Shown: piece by piece, positions 12,801-25,399 of the stretch | Layout of the letters: each line of letters starts with the position of its first letter | Position numbering within the stretch: position 1 is the first letter of the stretch | DNA from: Coffea arabica | Taxonomy: Eukaryota > Streptophyta > Magnoliopsida > Gentianales > Rubiaceae | NCBI RefSeq assembly: GCF_036785885.1 | Contig: NC_092320.1 | Location: forward strand, 15,191,557 to 15,255,556 | Direction: 5' to 3' | DNA: 64,000 nucleotides | Notes under the pieces: model-generated | Seen by the model: the letters and a program-made list of their open reading frames with translations, nothing else | Told to the model about the DNA's origin: nothing | Databases searched by the model: none | Made by a program: the position numbers and the translations under genes

Positions 12801-13545
12801 ATTTAAAGCTGCACAACAAGGCCACATTCAAACAACAGAGCAAATCCCTAAAAATTGGTCCTACGGAAATTCATGGCAACTGGGAAGATGTTTCTCAAAT
12901 TAATTGTGACAAAAGAGGCCATTTTCGTATTTCCCCTAAAATCGAAGGCCAGCCACACAGAAACCTCTCTCCAATTTCGAGTCAAAATTGGTGGTTTTAA
13001 GCACAAACAGGTATAAACGGAAATCAGGTGCAGCTTCAGGATTTCAAGAGAATAACGAGAAAGAAAGAACTAAGCCATATAGACATGGTTGTCCACTTCA
13101 AGCAGTCAAAAAGCTGGGTTTAATTTGTTCACATCAGTTTCAACCCTTTTGATGGTACCTGACACAAGCTCCCGGATCGGCTCGGGTTTGCACTTCCAAG
13201 ATGGGCGTGGAACTGCGCCGCTACTAATTGTCGGAAGAGCCTTAGCTGCTATGTGGCGGGTTAAAGGATAAAAGGAAATCAGGTGGTTAAGGAGCTGCTG
13301 CAGTTGTGCTTCAGGAAGTGGGAATAATTTGAAATGAGATCGGCTTCAGATCGCACAGTGCTCTTTGAGTAAATGTTCAGCAACGGAACAAGAGACCGAC
13401 AGTAAATGGCGTAGATGGGTAAAGTAATGGAGGACCCCAACGGCTAAAAAATCTGATTCTGAAACATGGGTGCCACGCGTCGTAGTGCATGGTGACCCTG
13501 CACATGAAAGGACCCAGCCCTTGCTGACAAGGCTAACTACAAAAT
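9870..13545 (-). other. Long apparently non-coding 5' part of the transposon
   Basis: About 3.7 kb without a convincing gene between the Myb-like gene and the inferred right end. Most is AT-rich. One better-than-random open stretch on the minus strand lies at about 13135-13265 (RPSWKCKPEPIRELVSGTIK within it), flanked by stops and not recognised. It may be 5' UTR, a captured fragment or noise. Confidence 0.35.
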
Positions 13546-13680
13546 AAAATGTGGAATGCTGAATTGTGGAAAATATTCCGTCAGTCCAAACACCAACTCC
13601 ACAAAATATTTCATGTCCACACAAATAATTCAGTCCAAACATGGCCATTATTTAAACAAATGAGGTATCCAAACAAAGAT

Positions 13681-15440
13681 GTTTGTTGTTTTCCTTTTCT
13701 ATCAGTTTTAAATTATAGTTCACTTTCTAATTGAAGGATATGGTTAAGTTTTAAATTTTTTAAAATATCCTTATTATTAGATAATTAAGTGAAATAACAA
13801 TCATTATGACCTACTAAATGCACTACTCTCCCCCATTTCATTTTGATGACCTTGCTATTATTTTGGACACCTTAGTATTTTTTGGTTTGAAGGGGTAATT
13901 TTTGACTTTTTTTGGTATTTTTTGGCTTGATTAAGATAAACAAATGTTAGTAAACTAACGGGATTGGTAATTTGTTATATTTATTCGAAGTCAAAGGAAA
14001 GTGATTGTTATATTTCAAACTTTAGGAGGTCTTGTTGTAGTTTGATCAAAGCAAGAGAGAGAGATAGATGTAATTAACCCTTTTTAAAATACTAAATAGG
14101 ATGCATATATGGTCTAATACTAATCGGATTCCTTGTTAGATTTATGATGCATATGATCCAATACCAGCCAAACTCCTTAACATTTCAGTCAAGCACTCGA
14201 TTCTTTGGTCTAATATCAGCCGAATTTTCTACCAAATCCACAGTGCACCTAGTATAAACACCAATAAATCTCCTTGACATTTTAATCCATCACTAAGAAG
14301 AGAATTTCATAGGTCCATCTTTGATAATCATCCACTTATCACTGAGTATCTTAGTCTCGCAAGCAGAAGTTCCGATATCACTTGTTACAAAGAAAACACA
14401 CCATGAGAGAGTTCACCAAAGAGTTCAATATATGTAAGTTAGGAATCCAATATTAACAAAAAGTTTAAATCGTTGAGTTTTGGATTCATATTTATATATT
14501 AATCGCTCGTTTTTTATCCTGCAAAATCCATCATTATTTATATATTAATTACTCTTTTTCCATCTTTGAATTAATATAGGATATAATTCTTTACTCATAA
14601 ATCTAGCGCAACTCTTCGTGTAAAATGGAGAAGCAAAAAATCCAGGCATGTAGCCGAATCGAGCAGGTCGGATGCGAGTTGTTGAGTGAGGAACTGCTAC
14701 TCAATGACTTGCAAGTACCGAATGACAATATAGAGAGAGAGCTAGGATCTTGTTATTCCAGAATAATTCTAATGATTAAATTAGTACAAATCATTCATAA
14801 CCTAGAGCGAGAGTGTGTGGAGTTGTTGATTACATTGAATGAGTGAAGTGTGGAGGGTATCTGTAGATTTTAGAGAAGGGAATAGTGACTAGCACCCTTC
14901 GATGATTGTAACAGCGCCTGTGGCTGTGAGAGTGCAAATAGCGCCTTCAGCGGACACCGCATAAAACATTGCTATCGCTACGTTAGAAGAAGCATCACTT
15001 CTTCACATAAATTATGACTTTAGATTCTTCATGAATTGCAAGTCTTGTGAGTAAGTTCGCAAGGAGGATCCTAATAATTTTTTGTTCCTCACAATCACAA
15101 GTTATATCACGTGCAAAGCAGGTGTGTTGATAAACAAAAGAAAGAAAAGAAAATGAAAAGTAAGAGAGAGGGGAAAAAATTCATAATTCGACTCGTTTCG
15201 TAGTTTAATTTTTATCAATAAATTATGTGATCGATTCTCGTGTACTATTTCATTGCTTATCATTGGAGCACGGTTCTATATGATCCTGTGATCAACTCCC
15301 GTATACTATTTCATTGTGTATCATTGGAGCAAGACTCTATACTGCCTTAAGATATTATTCTGATAGGAAAGATTGGGATATTTCTAAGTGAAAAAAAAAA
15401 AAAGAAAAGAGAGGGGGGCCAAAAAAAAAAAAAAAGGGAC
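13681..15440. other. Intergenic DNA upstream of the enoyl reductase gene
   Basis: AT-rich DNA with no supported gene. A 73-codon plus-strand frame at 14625-14846 has no recognisable domain and is not called. TTAAGTGAAATAACAATCAT (from about 13785) resembles TTAAGTGAGTTAACAATCAT (from about 5158) on the other side of the transposon. Confidence 0.5.
15227..15347. repeat. Two-copy tandem repeat, unit 61 bp
   Basis: GTGATCGATTCTCGTGTACT at 15227 and GTGATCAACTCCCGTATACT at 15288 begin two imperfect copies. Both continue through ATTTCATTG and ATCATTGGAGCA. The repeat lies about 100 bp upstream of the likely enoyl reductase transcript. Confidence 0.8.
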
Positions 15441-15718
15441 AATACAGTCAATTCATAACAGGGCAGCCAAGAACTCTCAGAGTCTCCTTTTCGGCACTTT
15501 CAAAGCTTCGCCAAAACAACGGTTAAACCAACCTCAGCTCAGCAGCCTCATTAGTCATTGCTACAATTTACGGACTACGCTGCCATTGCCAAACTTCGAT
15601 TTCATCGAAAGCCCCCGCAATAAATACGGCGCTGCCCCATTCACGTTTCTTTGGCACTCTCCTTCTCACAATCACTCACGCTTTCTTTGTTTTTATCGTC
15701 TGCCCTCCTTCCATCAAG

Positions 15719-16770
15719 GTGAGTTTCTCTCTGATCCCTTCTTCCACAATGCTGCGTTCACGTAATGTTGATCCAAATGGGGTTTCATTTAGGCTTTTTC
15801 CTGAAAGGGGTTTGTTTTTGGATAGATTTTTTTATGGTTCTTGCTAAGATCTTTCAAGGGTTTATGTAAGTGCATGCTGATTTCAGGTTCATTTATTGTT
15901 TTTTTTTCCTTTTTTGTATATTTGTGCATGATTTAATGCTCACATTGTCTTGCTGGTTCCATAAAAGATAATTTCTTGATTTGAAGATTTTTTGTTATTT
16001 CTGTTTTCGAGATTTGGTCTCGCAGGGTGATATGCCATATAAACTTGGAAGCTAGAATTGTGAGGAAAATGAGGTGTTGGAATGATTTTTTTTGCTTTTC
16101 CAGGGGATCTTAATTTTTTTTCCTCTTTTCTCTTTGTGGAGAAAAAGGAAAACTTTGGTTGGGAGTGTTTGAATATTTGAGTCATAAGTTTGTTTGACCG
16201 ACCTTTTTATGTGCAAGAAGGGATTAGTAAAGGTCAGAATTGAACATGAAAATTCACTTGCAAGTTGAAGATAGTGGAACTTTGGTAGTAATTGAAATTT
16301 AATTGTATCTTTGACATTTTTCCCTTCTTTTTTTTTGGACTAAGAATTTGTCTAGAGAACTTATGTGATTCTGATCTGAAATAAGATAGTTTCGTATAAA
16401 GGTTGTTCCTTTCGTCATCTGCTGGATTAAGATTTGAAAGCAGAAATGACAAATGTGAAACAGAGTAAAAGTGTGAGACAAGGGTGATTTATGTAACGCC
16501 TAGGAAAAGATGGATAGACTCAGAGCACCATGCTCGACTATAGACTCATAGAACTGTGCTCGACTAGAGTAACTGCATTTTCTTTGCCTTCAGGCATTTT
16601 TTTTTGTGGAGGGGGGGGGGGTTTGATTGCTCCCTCTCTATGCTGTCTAACACATGAATTTTCAAAAGAAAAGATGCTTTGTTTGTTCATAACTAGAACT
16701 GGATAATCTACATGTACACTTTGGTGGCTGAAGGAAACTTCTAGTTTTCTGATTTTAGTGTCTCTTGCAG
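15719..16770 (+). other. 5' UTR intron of the enoyl reductase gene
   Basis: A splice donor CATCAAG/GTGAGT at 15718/15719 pairs with an acceptor CTCTTGCAG at 16770, leaving 32 nt of leader before the start codon. The upstream leader exon is pyrimidine-rich and probably starts near 15450. Leader introns near the start often raise expression in plants. The call rests on splice-site quality and position, without transcript data. Confidence 0.65.
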
Positions 16771-16802
16771 AATCTTGAGTTTGGTAAATCAGTCTAAGGG
16801 GA

Positions 16803-19800
16803 ATGGCTGCAAATACAACTGCTGGCTCTCAAATTGCAGTTCCAAAGCCCTTCATTTCTGCATCTCAAAGAATTTTGAAGTCAAGCATTGCAAATTTTGG
16901 TAATGAAACTAAAGGCGAGTCTTGGACAAAGCTCAAGTGCACATCTCACATCTCATCAACATGGCCTTTCCACCAAAAGCTTAATTCCAGTCCCCTGAAA
17001 TGTCAGAGAATTGTTACAAAAGCGATGTCTGCAACAAGTGATAAAGAGCCTCTACCAGGGCTGTCAATTGACTTGAGAGGTTGGACATTTACATGTTTCT
17101 CTATCATCAGCTTCCTTTTTTTTTTGGTAAAAGTAAACCTAATTTTATCTGTGAAGCTTTCCTGTGTAGGTAATTTTGGCCACATGCAAGTATTAGTCTG
17201 CAATATTCACATTGCATTTCTTATTTTCTGTGTAGTTTACTTTCCTACCCATGTTCAGGTGCTTGTTCATCTGACTAACTAGTGCTGCTGCATAGTTGAC
17301 ATCATTATGTTTTCTGAAATGGAAATTTCCTGACAAAGTTTAGTCTTAGAATTAGCTATGTGTCATGGTTTATACTTATTTATGATCCGAGTATGCCACC
17401 CAAGGCTTGTAAATCAGCAGATGCTTACCTTCTATCAGAGAGATTGCATATTTCCATCTCAAAATGTTAATCTTTGTGTTAAAATTATAGGGACCTACAG
17501 GTGGGATGTGAAGTAGATTCAAATGCAAATGTCAGGAACATTAAATAGGTTATTAGGTTGCTTCATGATAATAATAGTCTTTGAAGGTAGTTTTCAATTA
17601 ACAAAAAATAAAAAACTTAATTTTTTGGTTGAAGATTCCAGTAAAATCTGGAAAACTGCAACGCAAGCATTGACCTGCGATATATTTTTCTGAGGTTTGG
17701 ATAGTGCAATTAAAGCCCGTCTAAGGTATCAGGAAATGGTGACATGGCATCTTCAAGCAACAGAGATGCGTGTTACAAGTAGTAATTTGCCCCTAAATAC
17801 CTATACATTATCAGGGACCATCTCACATATAAACACCATTACCTGCAGGAAAGAGAGCATTCATAGCTGGTGTAGCTGATGACAATGGATATGGATGGGC
17901 AATAGCAAAATCTCTTGCAGCTGCTGGTGCTGAAATCCTCGTCGGAACATGGGTGCCTGTACGTATTATTTGTCTTTGTTGTTAATTAATGATTGCAAGA
18001 GTCTTCAGGTTTTAAAAATTCTTTCTTTCTCTGGCATTTCTAGGCACTGAATATTTTTGAGACAAGTTTGCGTCGTGGGAAATTTGACGAATCTCGTGTG
18101 TAAGCATTGCAGATTTTATACTTTCCAGTTTGTCTATTTAATTCCCCTTCTAACTATGATTCTTCTTTTCAGGCTGCCAGATGGTTCTCTGATGGAAATC
18201 ACGAAAGTTTACCCACTTGATGCTGTTTTTGATAGTCCTGAGGATGTCCCTGAAGATGTAAGCACGTTTTCTAGTAAAATGTCTTTCAGCACAGAGGCTG
18301 CAATTCAAGTAAACTCATAGGTGAAACTTAAGTTGGATTATGCAGGTAAAATCAAACAAACGCTATGCTGGCTCTACAAACTGGACAGTTAAGGTATGAA
18401 CTTCAAATCTTCTAAAAACTTGCTCATGCTTGTGGTTATTTGTTCATTTCTAATTACTTTATGCTCTTAGATAGTTCTGGATAATTGCAATCTAAAACTT
18501 TTCCTAAATTAAATCTAATGAGAGGCCAAAGGAAAACCAATTGGTTTATTCATAGGAAAGGGAAAATCAATTGGTGAGTCTTAGGACCCAAGACCACCAG
18601 CACATGAACGTGCCACTTTGAATGTAAGTGCAATATGTAAATTATGATCAGAGACCTCCAGGAAAACAAAATCATGTATTCTTTGTGACTCTTCCATGAG
18701 GCATGATGAGACATTCTTTAGCTTTCCAAATTGTGTGCTATCAAGCAGTAACATTCTGTTGATGATGAATTCATATTGAATAATGTTATTACTGAACCCA
18801 GTGCTAGATTTGAAATGGTTCAAGTTGTCAAAATAGTATCAAACTAAGTTGCTAAGTGAACCTCATCATGGTAAAGTGTATGGTAGGTTGTTAGAAACTT
18901 AATCCTTTATTCATTCACTTGACCAATAGGTTCTCAAGATCTGTGTTCATTTACCTTAGAGATATTGTTACTTCCTATCTATTTTTTTGGGCAAAGCAAG
19001 ACTCAAGGTCCCTCTTATGGTACCAAGTGCATTATGACCAATTGTGCTTGATGACTCAACATGGTTATCCTGTAAACTGTATGCTGGAGGGCAGTATGCT
19101 TAACGAGCTTACTCTAAATTATCTTGTAGGAAGTTGCTGAGTGTGTGAAACAAGACTTTGGAACGATAGACATCCTTGTACATTCACTTGCTAATGGTCC
19201 TGAGGTGCTTTTCCTTGTCCTCTTATTGTCATTTTTGCTTAGCAATTGCTGGTGTTTCAGCCTTCCAGGATGTGATTTCATTGAACTCATAATACAGGTT
19301 AGCAAGCCCCTCCTGGAGACATCAAGAAATGGGTATCTTGCTGCCATATCTGCATCAAGTTATTCCTTTGTATCTTTACTTAAGCATTTTGTGCCCATAA
19401 TGAATCCAGGTATTCTTTCCTTCACCTCTCTTTTGTTTCCTGCATTTCAGTGAGAGACAAAAGTTTCTGTTTTTCATATGCTGCACTGGCAAGCCATGTT
19501 TTATGCTAAACGTATGGTCCTATCTTCAAATTGCAGGTGGTGCTACAATTTCTCTAACATACATTGCTTCTGAACGCATAATACCAGGGTATGGAGGTGG
19601 TGCATTAGGTTATTCTAAATTGTACCTCTATCTCTTCTGAAAGCATAATATTGATTTTTCTTAAACTTAGGTATGGAGGAGGTATGAGTTCAGCCAAGGC
19701 TGCTCTGGAAAGTGATACAAGGGTGAGCTTTCTGATGTACATGACGATGCTTAAGGGATAATGTTTAGTTTAGGTTTACCACTTCTGACTTCAAATTCTT

Positions 19801-21126
19801 GATAAAGGTGCTGGCTTTTGAAGCTGGTAGAAAACACAGAGTCAGAGTCAACACGATATCTGCAGGTATTGGCAACTACTACATGTTAATGTCTTATACT
19901 AAGATTAATGGCATGATTGGTACCATTTTAGGATCCAAAGATGCACGGCTGTGCTAGATGTTAAACTTTATTTCTTGCTGATAACAAATAATTGTGGTAA
20001 CTCTTTTCTGGTTACACTTGAGTCTTTTTGTCCATGTGGGTTGAAAAACGAATTAAATGAAAGGAGAATACGGTTTTGTGGGACATAACTGAAGCTATCA
20101 ACTACCTAATAGACATGCCTCCTTTCCCGTTGGAAAATAAGAATATTCTGTAGTGTCAGATGTGCCTTTACAAGAAAGCAAGACAGTACCTGCTCTGGCT
20201 GGATCATTTTGCTTTTGACTTTAAACTCTCTATGTTCTAATGGCTTTATGTGGATGCATAATGTGCCATGTGCAATTCTGTCTTATCTGCCTTGTGTCCC
20301 TTCTATTTTCTCCTTATCCATGAACAGGCAATGTTTTTAAGAGGGCTGAGCATGCGTTATACGTCATTTTCCTTCTCTAATGACTAATTCATTCAGCAGA
20401 TACTGATTGAACAAAATTATATTCTCTAAACAATATTGAAACCAGAAAAATCAAGTATAACATCCCGCTGACATCTAACCTGTATTGAAACAATATGCAG
20501 GTCCACTAAGAAGTCGCGCTGCTAAAGCCATTGGTTTCATCGATATGATGATTGATTATTCATTGGAAAATGCACCCTTGCAAAAGGAATTATCTGCTGG
20601 TGAGTGATCCTTTTTCTTTTTTTTTTTTTTTGGAGAATTTTGGCTGCACTCTGTCCAGATATGATCTTTGGAAGTACTTGAAAGAAATTTTTGTTGTGAC
20701 TTTAGATCATGAGTATTTACAGTTCTCACATAGACGACCAAGGCTGTGTTGTCATTGGTGCTATTTGACGTGTCAGTTTCTGGGTCAAGCTCCTAAAGGA
20801 CATCCTTGCCCATGGGCGAGTGCACACACACACATGCACAATAAATGCTTGTATATTTCTCGTTTTTGGACATATGATGCAATCATGCAGTGTATTGCCT
20901 TATTGAGTCATCTGGTGGTGCTTGTCACTTCTGAGTCCTAATGGTTGGAATTTGACATTGAACAGAGGAGGTTGGCAATGCTGCTGCTTTTCTTGCATCA
21001 CCATTGGCTTCAGCTGTCACTGGTGCTGTAATTTATGTTGACAACGGCCTAAATGCAATGGGTGTAGGAGTTGATAGTCCAGTTTTTAAAGATCTTGACA
21101 TCCCAAAAGACAATAATAAAAGCTAG
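16803..21126 (+). CDS. MOD1: Enoyl-[acyl-carrier-protein] reductase [NADH], chloroplast
   Basis: Catalyses the last reduction of each plastid fatty acid synthase cycle, using NADH to turn trans-2-enoyl-ACP into acyl-ACP. Twelve exons: 16803-17079, 17849-17958, 18044-18099, 18173-18257, 18346-18393, 19130-19204, 19298-19409, 19537-19588, 19671-19722, 19808-19865, 20501-20599, 20966-21126. All introns are GT-AG and the frame holds for 394 aa, close to Arabidopsis MOD1. Residues 1 to about 75 form a Ser/Thr/Lys-rich transit peptide. The nucleotide-binding turn is [20 protein letters not shown] (100-119). The active site has Y263, Y273 and K281 in [20 protein letters not shown], with plant FabI spacing (10 and 8 residues apart). 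The C-terminus has [10 protein letters not shown]. Looks fully functional. Confidence 0.97.
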
Positions 21127-22246
21127 ATGATTTGCTTGCTTTGGAGACTAGTGTCCGGTGATCAAATTAAGAATAATGGTTCTTTAGTCAATTGCTATCA
21201 GGAAGACGCCTGCTGGGCTTTCCATTTTGATGCGAGGAAAGTGTACTTCGTTTTCATAGAAACGGGTTTAGCATTGGAATTGTGATGTATGGCAATCTTA
21301 TAACTTCTTGTGGAGCCTTGTTATTTCCAACTTGTTTGAAGGTTCTGAATTGCACTGTTACAACTGCATCCTTATCTGTATGCACAAGAGATTTGATACC
21401 AGAAATTATCAGATCCAGGCCTAGCTTCCGGTCTTGATAGATTAAAAGCTGGCTTAGCATTAAGTATTGCTATTCTCCAATATTAAGAAATACAATCATT
21501 TCAATTCGACACCTCTCCTCTAAGGCATCCCAATGCGCAGCCAAACATTACCCCAAACATATAGGTAATTTCACTGATCATCCCATCCCCTCCCACTTCT
21601 TCATTTCTTCCATATGCGGAGGCCAGACTCCCTAAAAGTGCCAAACTACAATATACATCTCATGAGCTTGACATGCAAGGCCAGTACCAGCAACAAAATC
21701 TTGACGCATACATGCTTGCCCGCCTTAACCTGAAGAAACTCTATGCACACATGAATACCGCAGATGTGCATGTTGGCATGGGAATCTTGCTTCAAACTAG
21801 TAGTCAAAGGTTTCATTGCCAACCAAACCATCCTATGGGACCCTTGGTCCAGTAGTGAGAAAAGGCATAAAGGCTACTTGAAATACTTGCATGAGAAACC
21901 ACCTAGCCTTCACAATTCACAGTTTAGTACCCTAAGGAATTAGAATATAAACTTATTCTAGCAGGGTTTCGTTCAAAAGTAGAAAGGCAGAAGACGACTA
22001 GACATCATCGTATTTACCCAAGGAAATAAACGATACACAGCAAATATGTACAAAGCAGGGCAAGGATGGCAGAACCAGACAACAATCTAGTGCATCCAAA
22101 CTCCATATGCTTCAATTAGAAAGCTGCCAGCCTAGGTAAAGGGTCTGAACCCAAACTTCCAAAATTAGCAAAAGTACTGATAAATCAGCTCTCACTTTAC
22201 ATCTTACTACAAAACAAAAACCAAAGTTAGTAAGATGTCTGGTCAC
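21127..22246. other. Convergent intergenic region (3' UTRs)
   Basis: The enoyl reductase gene and NSE4 end toward each other here. The DNA should hold both 3' UTRs. Short frames at 21254-21855 on either strand have no domain or codon signal. Nothing else is seen. Confidence 0.6.
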
Positions 22247-25200
22247 TTAAACAAGCTTCCTTTTTCCTTTACGAATTCCAGCAGCCCTTGCTCCTGAATC
22301 ATCACTTTCAGGAGATCTTTGGTCAACTGTCTGTTCCTGCAAAACCAAACCCCGATTTCTAGAAAATTTCCTAATTGGTGTTGTAGATAATGCTGCTTGT
22401 GTCCCAAGAGATACTGGATCCGACTCAGAATTTCCTGCTACACCCACATCCCTATGTGGCATTAACACCTCCCCATCTCCAACACAAGTCATCATTAACT
22501 GCAAATTCAGACAACATGGAACAAGATGTTCAATACCATAAAATAAAGCCGAGTAACTGAGACATCAAGTTATTATAAATACTGCATGATTAATTTGGAG
22601 CAAAATTAAAGGAAAGAAAGACAACTGTGACTCCATGACTTGCTAGTACAACACCGCCAGAAATCACTGAATGGATTCAAGTAGGAAATGGCAGCAGTAA
22701 CCTAAAGTGCCTATGTCATCTAAGCCATTGAATACAGTTATCCTCCCCTGTAGAGGGAAAAAATGGTTGCTGTATCTTAATATTCAATATTTAAGACAAT
22801 TTCATAGTTCTAAAAATTGTTGGCGCTGAACAAGACACTAAAGGACACAATACAGTTTCCACTCATTTGGTACTAATCATGAAGTAGTCAACATGCATAA
22901 AGGAAAGCTAATAACAGATTCAATAGGAAAGAAAGCCACACCAAAAGTAACATTTCATATTCAGATACCTTCCAATCCTTAAAATCAAATCTGAACACAA
23001 AATGGCTGTAAGAAACCTCCCCAGAATGAACTGCACTAGCAGCAGCAGCATTCCTTGGTGCTGGAAAGAATGAGATCAGAAATTAGAAAAAGACAAAAAG
23101 TACCCCAACAAAAAAAAATGATACACACGTCATTGTTTAAAGTTGAGAATCTTACAAACTAGATGAACTCCTTTCTCATCCACTGTTATTTCAGCTCGCC
23201 CATCTTTAACCAGAAATGACAAAGCAAATAAATTTTCAACTGTCTGTGCAAATGAGCTTTTGTTCAATATCAAATTCTCAAGCCTGACCCTCCTATTCCT
23301 CCTCAAAATGTCAAACATTGTTGCCATATTCTTGTCTGTGTCTGTTTTCTCTTCAGTAGCAGCACCATCAAGCTGCACAGTGTATTAGTATGTTCACTAA
23401 AGGACATTATAAACCTACATTGCCACTTGTAAACTGTATTGATGGCAGAGTAAATGAAACCATATAATCATTCTTCTCCACAAGACCAACTGAGTATTGG
23501 GGGAAATTATAGATAAATGACAGGAAAATACATTGTAAAAATCCAATTACCAACAAATTACAGTAAGTTTTGATTAAAGTTGCTATTCTTTTTGCTGTTT
23601 TCATCTAACTTGAATGAGATCTAGTTAGTGCCACAATAGAAGCCACTTTCAAAAATGAGTTTGCAGAAGACTAGCACAAGTATCTAAATCTAATCCAAGG
23701 AACCTTACATCTTCAGGTCGCGCACTTTCTGTAGGCTTTGCACGCTTTCTGTAGATAACAGCCTTACGTTGCTTAATTTCAGTATTCATAGGCCCAACCC
23801 TGTGAAAATCATTCAAAAAACACAACTGCAAGTAGTCAATCCCAACATAAGAACCAACATTACATGTAAATGAAAGAGAGGGGATGACGAAGATACATAC
23901 ATAGTGAAGCAACCAGGAGCACTCCTGAAAACATGAGAGACTGCAAGCCCAATTTCCTTCAAGCGCACAGAGCTGCTAGCTACCTCATTACTAGTACTTG
24001 CTCCACCTTGTGTAAAATCCCTAAGCAGACAACTGACAAAATCAGAAGGGGTCAGTCCTTCAGTGCTATGTGCCTTAACAGAGGTAACCAAAGTGTTGGT
24101 GATATCCAAGAGAGCCTCTGCATCTGCTACTTGTTCCCTGGGTTTCTGAACTGTACAGCAATGGAAGAAATCAATTTAGTTTGAGCCAAAGTGTCAACTT
24201 AAAATCAAAATGAGATGAAGTGCATGAAGAAACATCTGATTAACACAACAAAGGGTCACGAGAGGAATAAAGAAGATTGGACATGTGGAGATGAAGAAAA
24301 AGAGGAGAAGAAAGCATTACAATGTCAAGCAGAAAGCAAGACAAGAAAAAAATACAAATGCTGGGAGAGACTATGCCCCTGGAACAGAAGGATAGAAATC
24401 CCAGTACCGTGTCAGTGTTCCATGTACAATGTCCAACTGGAGGGGATATTTTGCTGACGAAGTACCCAGTTATAAATAAAGACCAAACAGAAAGGAAAAG
24501 TATTTATTTTCAAGGTTAAAGCAGCAGCCTTTCCATTAAAGCGCGCATCCTTGAGCAAAATGGCAAGTGAAAATATGCACGCACAACAAACTTGAGGAAA
24601 AAGCAAACAAGAAAAGATTTCCAATCATACCTAGCTGATGTAAGTTGTCAACCTCTTCAATAATTGATTTAAACTTATCAGAATCAACCTTGGACAAATC
24701 ATCTCGCTCATCTGCAAAACACCAAGAACATTGAAAATCAAAATACTTAGAAAAAAATTCTGCAACTGACTTCTACTTCTAACACACATTACGACGCACC
24801 CCCAAAAAAATATCTTTTTTTGCTTACTACAGAAATGCACATAAGACTCCCAACAAACACACACAAAACAAAAATCTTAAGCTGTACAAACAAACAAAAA
24901 ACCCAGTCAAAAAAATCTGTGAAAATGCAGTGTACCGGAAATTCGATTCTTGACATTGAGATAACGAGATCGAAGGACTCTCCGTTCCACTACATCTCCT
25001 CCTCCTACTCCGCCATCTCCTGCAACGCTATCATCATTATCAGCCCTAGAATTCTGATGATTATTGTTACCATTACTCGCATTCCCCTGTGCTTCATTCT
25101 GACAATTACTGTTAGCATCCCTCGTATTCGCCTGTGCTTCAGCTTCTGCTTGTTGTCGCGTTACAATCTGATTCTGGCTGTCTTCTTCTCCTTCTCTGGA

Positions 25201-25263
25201 ACTTGTTCTTCTACTACTACTCCTCCGCGAACTAATGGGCTCACGTTTTACACCCCGCATCAT
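22247..25263 (-). CDS. NSE4: SMC5/6 complex kleisin subunit NSE4
   Basis: NSE4 bridges the heads of SMC5 and SMC6 in the DNA-repair and chromosome-maintenance complex. Exons on the minus strand: 24936-25263, 24631-24711, 23901-24150, 23709-23799, 23156-23372, 22969-23060, 22247-22498; GT-AG introns, frame open for 436 aa (435 from the second Met). The first about 100 residues are acidic, Asn/Gln-rich and low-complexity. Next is the kleisin N-terminal part ([20 protein letters not shown]), then the conserved C-terminal winged-helix region: [58 protein letters not shown] and VLMPHRD. The last about 60 residues are basic ([10 protein letters not shown]). Plants often have two NSE4 genes; which one this is cannot be decided here. 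Confidence 0.94.
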
Positions 25264-25384
25264 TTCGTATTCTCTTTTCCTTCCTTTCTCAAGAACAGAA
25301 AACTAAGACCCAATGACTCTCCAATTTCATTATAAATTCATAGGAAAACAAAAAAAAAAAAAAGAAAATGAGAGAAAAGGCCTA

Positions 25385-25397
25385 AAACCCTAAACCC
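25385..25397. promoter_or_regulatory. Telo-box upstream of NSE4
   Basis: AAACCCTAAACCC lies about 120 bp upstream of the NSE4 start codon. Telo-boxes (AAACCCTA) are common in promoters of plant growth and replication genes and are bound by telomere-repeat-binding factors. This is a motif match only. Confidence 0.45.
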
Positions 25398-25399
25398 GG

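Larger units (their letters stand above)
5381..13680 (-). mobile_element. PIF/Harbinger DNA transposon (boundaries approximate)
   Basis: It holds both genes this superfamily needs, on the same strand: a Myb/SANT-like protein (8806-9869) upstream of a DDE transposase (5704-7108). The left edge reads GGTGTTTGGATAGTGTGTTA. The right edge, read inward on the minus strand, starts CTTTGTTTGGATACCTCATT. Both ends repeat TTTGGA three times within about 130 bp and share a subterminal ACATGAAATA. These are similar rather than exact inverted repeats, and I could not find the expected 3-bp TTA/TAA target duplication, so the ends are inferred. At about 8.3 kb it would be large, mostly from 3.7 kb of apparently non-coding DNA on its 5' side. 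Confidence 0.75.

Noticed and set aside
14625-14846. 73-codon plus-strand frame
   Set aside because: No domain, no splice context and no conserved neighbours; its length is expected by chance.
24820-25335. 171-codon plus-strand frame
   Set aside because: Antisense to NSE4 exon 1 and its leader; the composition reflects the Asn/Ser-rich exon on the other strand.
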